In this document: in pieces, positions 39,647-47,832 of the stretch
How positions within the stretch are numbered: position 1 is the first letter of the stretch
How the letters are laid out: every line of letters starts with the position of its first letter
NCBI GenBank assembly: GCA_029098225.1
Contig: JAQXNX010000006.1
Span: 1 to 61,254 of the forward strand
Direction: 5' to 3'
Source: Spirochaetales bacterium
GTDB lineage: Bacteria > Spirochaetota > Spirochaetia > Treponematales > Treponemataceae
Length of the DNA: 61,254 nucleotides
Notes under the pieces: generated by a model
Told to the model about the DNA's origin: nothing
The model's input: the letters and a program-made list of their open reading frames with translations, nothing else
Database searches by the model: none
Made by a program: the position numbers and the translations under genes

Positions 39647-40231
39647 ATGCGAAAATCTGTTTTAAAAAGTATGTGTCTGGCTATATTTATGCTTTGTGTA
39701 ACAAATATATTTGCCGAAGAACGTCTTATTACTTTTTCTGCAGGTATTTCGACAGGAATTCCATTTTATGGTTCAGAATCTGTTTCAGAAATGAAAGTTA
39801 ATTTTGATAATGATGCCAGAGTTATTATTGGAACTCTGGCTTCCATAAATATTAATCCTATTGAACAGTTTACATTTTTTATTGGTGCAAATACTCTGGG
39901 TGATTTTTCCTGGAAGGGAGAACAGCATTTGAATTTTCTTCATACTGATTTTCCTGTAGGAGCAAAAGTGTATCCCGGGCTTGGTGGTTTAAACCTTGGG
40001 CTCGCTTATACTCTTGGCTTTAGAGCTGATTTTATAAAAACTGAATATTCTGGTCATATAAATAGAGTAGAAGCCTGGGGAAACGGTTTTAGATTTCATT
40101 TGGAATATAATTTTGCGCATTCCGGACAATCCCAGTATTTGCCTTCTATTGGATTAGCATGGAATTTAATGCCACGAGGAAACAGTAATTATGATAATAT
40201 AATTATGCTTTATGTAATGGCAAATTTTTAG
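39647..40231 (+). CDS. Secreted outer-membrane-like protein
   Basis: The 194-residue protein has a signal peptide (MRKSVLKSMCLAIFMLCVTNIFA) and then alternating strands rich in Gly and aromatics (ITFSAGISTGIPFYG; GGLNLGLAYTLGFRADF; FRFHLEYNFAH). It ends MLYVMANF with terminal Phe, as in beta-barrels. AGAGG precedes ATG. A bidirectional terminator follows. Role is unknown. Confidence 0.65.
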   Translation: MRKSVLKSMCLAIFMLCVTNIFAEERLITFSAGISTGIPFYGSESVSEMKVNFDNDARVIIGTLASININPIEQFTFFIGANTLGDFSWKGEQHLNFLHTDFPVGAKVYPGLGGLNLGLAYTLGFRADFIKTEYSGHINRVEAWGNGFRFHLEYNFAHSGQSQYLPSIGLAWNLMPRGNSNYDNIIMLYVMANF

Positions 40232-40262
40232 AATGAATGAAGTTTAATTATTCGTTAAAAAA

Positions 40263-40292
40263 AAAAGCGGACTCTTTGAAGTCCGCTTTTTT
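40263..40292. terminator. Bidirectional terminator between the barrel gene and rny
   Basis: GCGGACT and AGTCCGC pair around a 6-nt loop, extended by A-T pairs, with A and T tracts on both sides. Confidence 0.88.
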
Positions 40293-40307
40293 ATGCATAA
40301 TTAAAAA

Positions 40308-41843
40308 TTATCTTGCATATTCAACAATTCTTGTTTCACGAATCATTGTAAGACGAATACGACCTGGATAGCGTAAATCACTTTCTATCTGTTTTGCAAT
40401 ACTTCTTGCAAGTTCTTTTACGTCTCCATCCGGAACTTTTTCGTTATTTACAAGTATTCGTAATTCACGACCAGCCTGAATGGCATATGCTTTTTCTACT
40501 CCAGGGAATCCTTCTGCAATTGCTTCAAGATTTTCAAGACGTTTAACATAGTTATCAATAGTTTCTCGTCTTGCACCAGGTCTTGCAGCAGAAATTGCAT
40601 CTGCAATCTGGACGATTACTGCTTCCAGAGATTCTGTAGGAACATCGTTATGGTGAGCAGCAATTGCATTAATTACAGCCTGATTTTCACCCATTTTGCG
40701 GGCAATTTCAGCACCAACTTCTGCGTGGTTCTGATCACTGTCTGTTTCTGCGCCTTTACCAATATCATGTAAAATTGCAGCACGCTTAGCAAGTTCTCTG
40801 TCTGCACCAACTTCTGCAGCAATCATGCTGGCAGCCATGGCAACTTCTTTAGAGTGAGTAAGAACATTCTGTCCATAACTTGTTCTAAAGTACAGTCTTC
40901 CTAAAGCACGAATTCCTTCTGTAGGCATATTGTGAATACCTACATCGAATAATGCTTTTTCGCCTTCTTCATAAATCTTATTCTGAATTTCGTGAGTTAC
41001 CTTCTGCACAATTTCTTCAATGCGTGCAGGATGAATTCGTCCGTCAGAAATAAGTCTTTCCAAGGATTCTTTTGCAATTTCTTTTCTTACAGGGTCAAAG
41101 CAAGAAATTACAACAGCTTCAGGAGTATCATCAATAATAATATCAACTCCAGTTAAAGTTTCCAGGGTACGAATGTTTCGACCTTCACGACCGATAATTC
41201 TTCCCTTCATTTCATCACTTGGTAAAGAAACTGTTGTGACTGTAATATCACTGGTAGTTTCTGTAGAAAGACGCTGAATAGTTGTAATAAGCACATCTTT
41301 TGCTTTCTTTTCTGCAGTAAGCTGTGCTTCCTGTTCGATTTTGTTTATAAGAGCCTGTGCATCATGTCTAGCTTCGTTTTCAAGATTTTTGATGATTAAA
41401 TCTTTTGCTTCCTGTGCAGATAATCCGGAGATTTTTTCCAGTTCCTGTCTGTACAGCTCTTCCTGTTTTGCAATTTCGCCTTCGCGCTTTTGCATAGCAA
41501 GTTTTTTTTCTGCAAAGTCTTTTTCAATCTTCTCGAATTCAGCAGCTTTTTGATCAAGAAGTTCTTCTTTTTTGTTTACACGAGCTTCAAAACGCTGAAC
41601 CTCAGCCCGGCGTTCTCTGTTCTCCCGCTCCTGCTGGTTTCTTTCCCGAATGAGTTCATCTTTTGCATTCAACAAAATTTCTTTTTTTTGTGCTTCTGCT
41701 TCTCTTATAGCATCCTGTTTTACACGTTCTGCTTTCTGTTCAGAAGCTGTTAATTGAAATCTGGCATAAATCCAGCGAATAATCCATCCAAGAATAATTC
41801 CAACAATAGGGAGAACAATATACCATACTATCTGTGTTGGCAT
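40308..41843 (-). CDS. rny: Ribonuclease Y
   Basis: RNase Y is a membrane-anchored endoribonuclease that starts mRNA decay. The 511-residue protein has one N-terminal membrane helix (IVWYIVLPIVGIILGWIIRW), a long coiled coil (about 30-200), a KH domain (KGRIIGREGRNIRTLETLTG) and an HD domain with AAILHDIGKGAETD. The 5' UTR carries two hairpins, one right at the predicted 5' end. AGGAG lies 7 nt before ATG. A RicT homologue, a known RNase Y partner in Bacillus, is also encoded in the window. Confidence 0.97.
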   Translation of the reverse strand: MPTQIVWYIVLPIVGIILGWIIRWIYARFQLTASEQKAERVKQDAIREAEAQKKEILLNAKDELIRERNQQERENRERRAEVQRFEARVNKKEELLDQKAAEFEKIEKDFAEKKLAMQKREGEIAKQEELYRQELEKISGLSAQEAKDLIIKNLENEARHDAQALINKIEQEAQLTAEKKAKDVLITTIQRLSTETTSDITVTTVSLPSDEMKGRIIGREGRNIRTLETLTGVDIIIDDTPEAVVISCFDPVRKEIAKESLERLISDGRIHPARIEEIVQKVTHEIQNKIYEEGEKALFDVGIHNMPTEGIRALGRLYFRTSYGQNVLTHSKEVAMAASMIAAEVGADRELAKRAAILHDIGKGAETDSDQNHAEVGAEIARKMGENQAVINAIAAHHNDVPTESLEAVIVQIADAISAARPGARRETIDNYVKRLENLEAIAEGFPGVEKAYAIQAGRELRILVNNEKVPDGDVKELARSIAKQIESDLRYPGRIRLTMIRETRIVEYAR

Positions 41844-41861
41844 ATTACACTCCTACTTTTT

Positions 41862-41931
41862 AGTTTGCATGGCAAACTTTTAGAATTATGAAGAAATATA
41901 ACATCTCCCTGATACATTAAATTTCTTCATA
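41862..41931 (-). promoter_or_regulatory. Two hairpins in the rny 5' UTR
   Basis: On the minus strand the predicted transcript begins near 41929 with TATGAAGAAAT, which pairs perfectly (11 bp) with ATTTCTTCATA around a 23-nt loop (41887-41931). A second hairpin, AGTTTGC-CAT-GCAAACT (41862-41878), precedes the ribosome site. A 5'-end stem-loop can protect an mRNA from its own ribonuclease. Confidence 0.65.
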
Positions 41932-41935
41932 TTTA

Positions 41936-41964
41936 AATATACTATAATACCTTGATTATGTCAA
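41936..41964 (-). promoter_or_regulatory. Promoter of rny
   Basis: On the minus strand TTGACA (41959-41964), 17-nt spacer, TATATT (41936-41941). Confidence 0.8.
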
Positions 41965-41993
41965 AGTTGAATTATTAAAAATCAATTTTTTTC

Positions 41994-42022
41994 TTGACGT
42001 TGGTTAATCATTTTATTATTTT
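41994..42022 (+). promoter_or_regulatory. Promoter of groES
   Basis: TTGACG (41994-41999), 17-nt spacer, TATTTT (42017-42022). No CIRCE element (TTAGCACTC-N9-GAGTGCTAA) is present in the intergenic region. Confidence 0.6.
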
Positions 42023-42060
42023 AAAAATATACGAAAAAAAAATAAATCGAGGTATACAAT

Positions 42061-42333
42061 ATGAAAGTTAAACCATTAGCAGACAGAGTTCTTGTAAAAA
42101 ATGACAAAGCAGAAACTAAAACTGCTGGCGGACTTATTATCCCAGAAGCAGCACAGGAAAAAACTCAGACTGCAGTTGTTGTTGAAGTTGGACCTGGAAC
42201 TGAAGATGAGAAAACTACATTAAAGAAGGGTGACCGCATTATGTATGATAAATATGCAGGAACTCAGGTTAAAATTGATGGAGAAGATCATCTGATTCTT
42301 AAATTTTCTGATGTAATTGCAATTATTGAATAG
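42061..42333 (+). CDS. groES: Co-chaperonin GroES
   Basis: GroES caps the GroEL folding chamber. The 90-residue protein matches the whole family: MKVKPLADRVLVKNDKAETK, then TAGGLIIPEAAQEKTQTAVV with the mobile loop, VGPGTEDEKTTLKKGDRIMY and HLILKFSDVIAIIE. GAGG precedes ATG. groEL does not follow; the next gene is convergent and 3 nt away. Split groES and groEL are, as far as I recall, usual in treponemes. Confidence 0.97.
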   Translation: MKVKPLADRVLVKNDKAETKTAGGLIIPEAAQEKTQTAVVVEVGPGTEDEKTTLKKGDRIMYDKYAGTQVKIDGEDHLILKFSDVIAIIE

Positions 42334-42336
42334 ATT

Positions 42337-44178
42337 TTAATAGTTCAAAGCAAGCAATTGCGTTCTTAAAAGAGATGCCCTTTCGTTTTCGGGATTCATG
42401 CTTATTGCATATTCCAGACTGCGAAGGGCGTTTTTATTTTCGCCTGTAGAAGTATAAATACAGGCAATTCTGTAGAAAATTTCTGAACGGATTTTGTTGT
42501 TACTTTCTCTACCTGCTGCTCTTCCATATAAATCAAGGGCTTTATCTTTTTTTCCTGTAGAAAAATAAATATCAGCCAGATTCATACAGGCAGCTGTAGA
42601 TGCCTTCTGTGAAACAGCACCATCCATAAGAATTCCGCCGCTTTCGTAAACGCAGTATTCATATAATCTTAAAGTTTCTTCATAAAGCTTTTGTTCACAG
42701 GCAAAATATGCAGCAAATTCAACAAAGCTTAAATCATAAAGATTTTTTTGTTCAATGAACTGTTCCCAGAAATCTCTTTTAGGAGAGTAGGTACCATAAT
42801 CTGTTACAAAATCAAAAAATAGCTCCCAGGCATCATCGTATTTTTTTATCTGAAGCAGGAAATGCATTGCGTATTGTATTAAAAGAGTCCTGTATTGTTC
42901 GTTATCTGTATATGCTGCTTCGAGCATTTTCCATAAATCGCTGATTTTTTCTTTTTCGGTAACGCTTTTATCGGTTTTATAACGAAGATCAAGTTTTGCA
43001 ATATTTAAATATGGATCCTGAGTTTTATCGATTGCACGATCAATTCTATAAATAGCATCACTTAATGGAACTTTTCTGCGGTTATCATATTTTTCCATCT
43101 CAAGTGTAGAAATACCGGCTTTTCTTAATGCTTTAATTTCATCATCTTCTTCGCGCTCAAGATTAGAAGAATATGCAAAATCGGTGTATAAAATCAGAGT
43201 TGGAACAAATTCTGGCCAGCGGTTTACAGCTTTAAATAGCAGATCTACGCCACGGTCTGTCAGTCCCTGATTCATTGCCCAGATTGCGCTGTTTGCATAA
43301 ATAATGCTTAAGATTTTTTCATCAGAAGAATTCAGCTGTTTTTCTTCAGTATTAAAAATTAACTGTTGTCTTATTCTTTCTGCGTCTTCTATCTGGGAAA
43401 CTGCCATATATGCATCAGATTCAAGGGCTGCAACCATAACTTCTGTAGTTTTAAAAACAGATTTTAGTGAAAAATCATTTAATGCTTTTGAACTATAATC
43501 AAGGGCTGCTATAGAATCATAAAAATTTCCTGCATCGTAAAGAACCTGTCCCCAGAAGTAAGCGTCATCGGCGTCTGAGTAAAAACCAGGATTAAGATTA
43601 GCTGCAATTCCATACTGTCCGCGGCAAACATTTAAAACAGCGCAGTTTCTAAGCCAGAGTGTATTTTTGGAAGTTTTCCAGGCATCAAGATAAATATTAT
43701 ATAAAGTAGTATCAGAAAAATAATCATAAGGTTCATTCTTTTTTTCTGATTCAAGTAATTCAGTTAAAATAATTTCTGAATATAGTGAAGCATATTTTGA
43801 ATCTTTTAATTTTTCAGCATATTTTTTTGCTTCGGTAAGATTTTTATTTTTAATCAGAAATTCTGTATAAACAGCGTTCAATTCTTGATTTTGTGAATGT
43901 TTTTTAAGTGCTTTTTTAAGGAGTTTTGAAGAGAGTTCTGTTTCTCCAAGCAATTTATATCTTCTGTAAATTCCAATATATGACCAAGAATCGTAAGCCT
44001 GTTTTTCTGCTTTTTTAAGCTCTTTAATGGCAGAACTCATCTGATTCTGGCTTATTAATGAATCGATTGTTTCAAATTGATTCGATAATGAATTGTGCTC
44101 TGCCCGCATTTTACACGAGCAAAGCATAATTACTAAAAGAAAACAAGATAAATATGGAATTATTTTATGAACGTTCAT
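42337..44178 (-). CDS. TPR-repeat lipoprotein
   Basis: The 613-residue protein has a lipoprotein signal ending MLCSC (Cys about residue 22). The mature part is built of tetratricopeptide helices, for example SWSYIGIYRRYKLLGETELS, LYSEIILTELLESEKK, and the clear final repeats NLADIYFSTGKKDKALDLYG and FYRIACIYTSTGENKNALRS. It should be a periplasmic or surface scaffold. It overlaps the end of nusB by 14 nt, so the two are coupled. Binding partners are unknown. Confidence 0.85.
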   Translation of the reverse strand: MNVHKIIPYLSCFLLVIMLCSCKMRAEHNSLSNQFETIDSLISQNQMSSAIKELKKAEKQAYDSWSYIGIYRRYKLLGETELSSKLLKKALKKHSQNQELNAVYTEFLIKNKNLTEAKKYAEKLKDSKYASLYSEIILTELLESEKKNEPYDYFSDTTLYNIYLDAWKTSKNTLWLRNCAVLNVCRGQYGIAANLNPGFYSDADDAYFWGQVLYDAGNFYDSIAALDYSSKALNDFSLKSVFKTTEVMVAALESDAYMAVSQIEDAERIRQQLIFNTEEKQLNSSDEKILSIIYANSAIWAMNQGLTDRGVDLLFKAVNRWPEFVPTLILYTDFAYSSNLEREEDDEIKALRKAGISTLEMEKYDNRRKVPLSDAIYRIDRAIDKTQDPYLNIAKLDLRYKTDKSVTEKEKISDLWKMLEAAYTDNEQYRTLLIQYAMHFLLQIKKYDDAWELFFDFVTDYGTYSPKRDFWEQFIEQKNLYDLSFVEFAAYFACEQKLYEETLRLYEYCVYESGGILMDGAVSQKASTAACMNLADIYFSTGKKDKALDLYGRAAGRESNNKIRSEIFYRIACIYTSTGENKNALRSLEYAISMNPENERASLLRTQLLALNY

Positions 44179-44635
44179 TCTTTACGATTTTATCCAAAAC
44201 TGCATTAATAAATTTATATGAATCATCTGAGCCATAATTTTTAGAAATATTTATAGCTTCATCAATTACAATTTTTGGTTCCACTGATTTTTGATAAATC
44301 AGTTCGTAAATACTTGTTCTAAGAACTGCAAGTGTTACTTTGTTAATTCTTTCCATGCTCCATGTAGGAGACAGGTGTGCTTTAATTTTATCATCAATTT
44401 CTGCAATATGTTCAATAGTTCCCGAGATAATAAGACTTGCAAAAGTTTTTTCTTCTGAATTATCTGAGATATCTAATGAATCTTTTTCTTCTTGCTTTGA
44501 ATTTTGATTTGCAGAAATAATCTCTGAATCTTTTTGAAGCCATGAAAATGTCAGCAAATCTTCCATAGAGGCTTTGCTGACATCCCATGAATAAAGTGCC
44601 TGAAAAGCAAGAATTCTTCCTTTTCTTCTAGACAA
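44165..44635 (-). CDS. nusB: Transcription antitermination factor NusB
   Basis: NusB acts with S10 in rRNA antitermination. The 156-residue protein starts SRRKGRILAFQALYSWDVSK, has a charged insert of about 25 residues (SANQNSKQEEKDSLDISDNS), then LSPTWSMERINKVTLAVLRT, SIYELIYQKSVEPKIVIDEA and INISKNYGSDDSYKFINAVLDKI. Start is TTG 44635 with GGGAG 9 nt upstream, 1 nt after the preceding stop. It lies between a SurA-like chaperone and the TPR lipoprotein. Confidence 0.94.
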   Translation of the reverse strand: MSRRKGRILAFQALYSWDVSKASMEDLLTFSWLQKDSEIISANQNSKQEEKDSLDISDNSEEKTFASLIISGTIEHIAEIDDKIKAHLSPTWSMERINKVTLAVLRTSIYELIYQKSVEPKIVIDEAINISKNYGSDDSYKFINAVLDKIVKNERS

Positions 44636-44636
44636 A

Positions 44637-45722
44637 TTAGTTCTCCCAATCCAAAAGCTTATCTAAAGCAGCGTCCTTCTTCTTGTATTCAACATTTGCT
44701 TCTGTATTTAATGATTTAGAAAGTTCATTTGCTGCCTGAGAAAGATAATTAAGCTGTTTCTGCTGTGTAAGAAGTGCGGAAATGTAGTTATAAACAATTA
44801 CACCAGAATCTGGCTGCATTTCATCCATAATATCAAGGAATTTCTTTGGATATTTTTTAATAACACTGATAAATCTGTAGTCTGCAGAAGTTTCCTGAAG
44901 TTCAGAAACATAACCTTCTTCCTGTGAGTAAAGGAAAATAAGGCTCTGAAGATTCATATCATATGCTTTAGCAGCTGTTTCTGTTTTTGTAACGAGGAAA
45001 GTTCCTGCCTGGAAACCTGAATTATCTGCAGAAGACTGATTTATAATATCATCCATAGATAATTTCTTTTCTTTATATTTGTTCAAATAGTCATTTAATT
45101 TTATTTTTGCACTTTCTGGAGCACTTCCTTTAGGAACAATAACCATAAAGAGTTTCATCAAATCTGCGCGTGCAAAAGATTCACTGTTTGCTTCATAGAA
45201 ATTTTTAACTTCATCGTTTGTAGCAGTGATTTTTTCAATTTCTGACTGTTTTGTCTTCATTACATACTGCTGCATTAAAAGCTGATTTTTTAAATTTGAT
45301 TTATATTCAGCTACCGAAATTCCATTCTGCTGTAAGAAAAGTTCTTCGAGTGTAACACCCTGTGTTTTTTTAATGTAATCAGAAAGTTCTTTTTCTGAAA
45401 CGTTGGCACCAAGCTGCTGGCTTAATGTCTGTGCAAATGTCTGATCTACATCACTATCTGCAACAGAAATTTTTTCTTTTTGAGCAGCCTGAAGAAGAAG
45501 CTTTTCTTCTATAAGCAGATTTAAAAGATCTTTCTTTTCATCAATAGAAAGTGAACGTCCAATTTGGCGTTCATATAAAGCAGCTCTTGTTTTAAGTTGT
45601 TTTACAGTTATAGATTCGCTTTTATTGTATTTTACAACTGCAAGTACCTGTAAATCAGATTGTGCAAAAGCTGCAACGCTTGTTGCGAGTAAAAGAATCA
45701 TTGAAAGTGCTATTTTTTTCAT
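44637..45722 (-). CDS. SurA-like periplasmic chaperone/peptidyl-prolyl isomerase-type protein
   Basis: The 361-residue protein has a signal peptide (MKKIALSMILLLATSVAAFA) and a SurA_N-type domain: LKTRAALYERQIGRSLSIDE, then KKDLLNLLIEEKLLLQAAQK and VADSDVDQTFAQTLSQQLG. The later part (ARADLMKLFMVIVPKGSAPE, KLSMDDIINQSSADNSG) recalls a degenerate parvulin domain. It probably assists outer-membrane protein folding. Start at 45722 has AAGGGA in place; the longer ATG-like start at 45794 does not. Confidence 0.83.
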   Translation of the reverse strand: MKKIALSMILLLATSVAAFAQSDLQVLAVVKYNKSESITVKQLKTRAALYERQIGRSLSIDEKKDLLNLLIEEKLLLQAAQKEKISVADSDVDQTFAQTLSQQLGANVSEKELSDYIKKTQGVTLEELFLQQNGISVAEYKSNLKNQLLMQQYVMKTKQSEIEKITATNDEVKNFYEANSESFARADLMKLFMVIVPKGSAPESAKIKLNDYLNKYKEKKLSMDDIINQSSADNSGFQAGTFLVTKTETAAKAYDMNLQSLIFLYSQEEGYVSELQETSADYRFISVIKKYPKKFLDIMDEMQPDSGVIVYNYISALLTQQKQLNYLSQAANELSKSLNTEANVEYKKKDAALDKLLDWEN

Positions 45723-45856
45723 ACGATATTCCCTTGTTTTATTTTTTTCCTTTTTATATAACAAATTATTAGATTTTAGGTTACATGCCTGCAACCTTAG
45801 TCTTAAAAATCTACTTATCCAGTGGAAGTGCCTGCTCTTATAGCAAACAGCGTTAA

Positions 45857-45883
45857 GAAAAACTTTTCATCAGAAAAGTTTTT
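45857..45883 (-). terminator. alaS terminator
   Basis: On the minus strand AAAAACTTTTC, a TGAT loop and GAAAAGTTTTT form the stem and T-tract immediately after the alaS stop codon. Confidence 0.8.
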
Positions 45884-47709
45884 TAGCTGTTTTCCAACGG
45901 CAAGCCTCCGCTGATTACAGCGCGAATACGGCGTACACCAGCTGAGCTAGACTGCTCCTTCTGAATCTTGAAGTCTCCAATCTGAGCAGTGTGCTGAACG
46001 TGAGGTCCGCCACAAACTTCCTTGCTGAACCAGTCATTTTTAGCGTCACGGCCGATAGTATAAACCTTAACGTCCTCGCCATACTTGTTGGTAAAGAGCG
46101 CGCGCGCCCCTTCTGCCTTTGCCTTATCAAGAGGCATAACTTCCATAGTAACTGGAAGGTCTTCCTTGATTTTTTCGTTTACGATGTCTTCAACCTTCTG
46201 AATTTCTTCCTTAGTCATAGGACGTTCAAAAGTAAAGTCAAAGCGCATACGCTCGTTGTTGATATTTGAACCTTTCTGTGCAACCTGGTCGCCGAGAACG
46301 TTTACCAGTGCCTGCTGCAAAAGGTGTGTTGCAGTATGATACTTTGTTGTGATTTCTGACTGTTCAGCAAGACCACCCTTAGCGGCACCTGCGTCTACTG
46401 TCTTTGAAGCTTCCTGGTGCTTGCGTTCAGCTTCCTTAAAGCCTTCTACATCAACAGTGAAACCATTTTCTGCACCGAGTTCCTGTGTAAGCTCGAGTGG
46501 ATATCCGTATGTTTCGTAAAGATTATAAGCAACTTTACCGCTGATAATCTTTTTAGGATTTTTCATAAGATTTGGAAGAAGTTTCTGGAATTCTGCCTCA
46601 CCCTTCTTGAGAGTCTGGCGGAACTTTGCTTCCTCTGCTGTAAGCTCTTTGTAAACCTTTTCGCGATTCTGCTCGAGTTCTGGGTAAGGCCCCTTAAAGT
46701 TTTCGATAACTGTAGCAGCAACTTCTGCCATAAAGTCTTTTTCGATTCCGAGCTTCATTCCGTGGCGAACTGCACGGCGGATAAGGCGGCGGAGAACGTA
46801 ACCGGCACCTACACGGTCCGGAGTAACTCCTCTCTGGTCACCAAGGATGAATACAGAAGAACGAGTGTGGTCAGCGATAATACGAACTGACTTATCTTTT
46901 TCTTCTTCTGTACCATATTTATAGCCTGAAAGATTTTCAATTGTCTTAATGATTGGCTGGAAAACTTCTGTAAGGTAAACCGAAGTTTTTCCCTGAAGGA
47001 TACAGTTTGTACGTTCAAGTCCCATACCTGTATCAACGTTTTTCTTTTCCAGTGGAAGAAGAGTCTTTTCGTCTACGCGGTTGTACTGCATGAATACGTT
47101 GTTCCAGATTTCCATCCAGTTTGCGCTGTCAGTACCCTTGTTAGAACCTACAGGTGGAAGGCCTTCGCCAACCCAGTAGAAAATTTCTGTATCAGGACCA
47201 CATGGACCTGTCGGGCCTGCTGCCCACCAGTTGTCTGATGCAGGAAGATAAGCAATCTTATCCTCTGGCATGCCGTTTTCTTTCCAGTAGCCAGCTGCTT
47301 CTTCATCGCGAGGAGCATTTTCGTCACCTGCGAATACAGTTACAGAAATCTTTTTAGGATCAAGGGCAAGCCAGTCTTTGCTTGTAAGGAATTCGTAAGA
47401 ATATGCAATTGATTCTTTTTTGAAGTAATCGCCAAGCGACCAGTTACCAAGCATTTCAAAGCAGGTAAGGTGAGATGGATCTCCAACTTCTTCAATATCA
47501 CCAGTACGAATACATTTCTGATAGTCAGTAAGACGGGTTCCGGCCGGGTGTTTTTCACCAAGAAGATAAGGAACGAGAGGGTGCATACCCGCCATTGTAA
47601 ACAAAACAGACGGGTCGTTTTCTGGAATTAATGACTGACCCGAAATTTCAGCATGATTTTTACTTTTAAAGAACTCAATATATTTTGAGCGAAGTTCATT
47701 AGCGTTCAT
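45883..47709 (-). CDS. alaS: Alanyl-tRNA synthetase, compact form
   Basis: AlaRS charges tRNA-Ala. The 608-residue protein has the class II core (FFKSKNHAEISGQSLIPEND, VLFTMAGMHPLVPYLLGEKH), the tRNA-recognition part with GAGYVLRRLIRRAVRHG, and the editing domain with TKYHTATHLLQQALV (HxxxH) and FSKEVCGGPHV. It stops right after GVRRIRAVISGG, so the dimerising C-Ala domain of about 875-residue bacterial AlaRS is absent. Short AlaRS forms are known in spirochaetes. TATAAT ends 8 nt before ATG with no ribosome site, predicting a near-leaderless message. Confidence 0.96.
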   Translation of the reverse strand: MNANELRSKYIEFFKSKNHAEISGQSLIPENDPSVLFTMAGMHPLVPYLLGEKHPAGTRLTDYQKCIRTGDIEEVGDPSHLTCFEMLGNWSLGDYFKKESIAYSYEFLTSKDWLALDPKKISVTVFAGDENAPRDEEAAGYWKENGMPEDKIAYLPASDNWWAAGPTGPCGPDTEIFYWVGEGLPPVGSNKGTDSANWMEIWNNVFMQYNRVDEKTLLPLEKKNVDTGMGLERTNCILQGKTSVYLTEVFQPIIKTIENLSGYKYGTEEEKDKSVRIIADHTRSSVFILGDQRGVTPDRVGAGYVLRRLIRRAVRHGMKLGIEKDFMAEVAATVIENFKGPYPELEQNREKVYKELTAEEAKFRQTLKKGEAEFQKLLPNLMKNPKKIISGKVAYNLYETYGYPLELTQELGAENGFTVDVEGFKEAERKHQEASKTVDAGAAKGGLAEQSEITTKYHTATHLLQQALVNVLGDQVAQKGSNINNERMRFDFTFERPMTKEEIQKVEDIVNEKIKEDLPVTMEVMPLDKAKAEGARALFTNKYGEDVKVYTIGRDAKNDWFSKEVCGGPHVQHTAQIGDFKIQKEQSSSAGVRRIRAVISGGLPLENS

Positions 47710-47717
47710 AGCGAGTC

Positions 47718-47746
47718 ATTATAGCAAATTTTTAATACTGTGTCAT
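47718..47746 (-). promoter_or_regulatory. Promoter of alaS
   Basis: On the minus strand ATGACA (47741-47746), 17-nt spacer, extended TGC-TATAAT (-10 at 47718-47723), ending 8 nt before ATG 47709. Confidence 0.75.
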
Positions 47747-47798
47747 CATAACAAAAAAAATTGGCTTATGATTGCGCAATGCATTTATTCTGCTTGCT

Positions 47799-47826
47799 TT
47801 GCACATAGTATTAAAAAATGTATAAT
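47799..47826 (+). promoter_or_regulatory. Promoter of the COG2509 gene
   Basis: TTGCAC (47799-47804), 16-nt spacer, TATAAT (47821-47826), ending 6 nt before ATG 47833. Confidence 0.7.
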
Positions 47827-47832
47827 AATTTT

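Noticed and set aside
42337..42400. groES terminator
   Set aside because: No stem with T-tract was found between groES and the convergent TPR gene; the 3-nt gap leaves termination unresolved.
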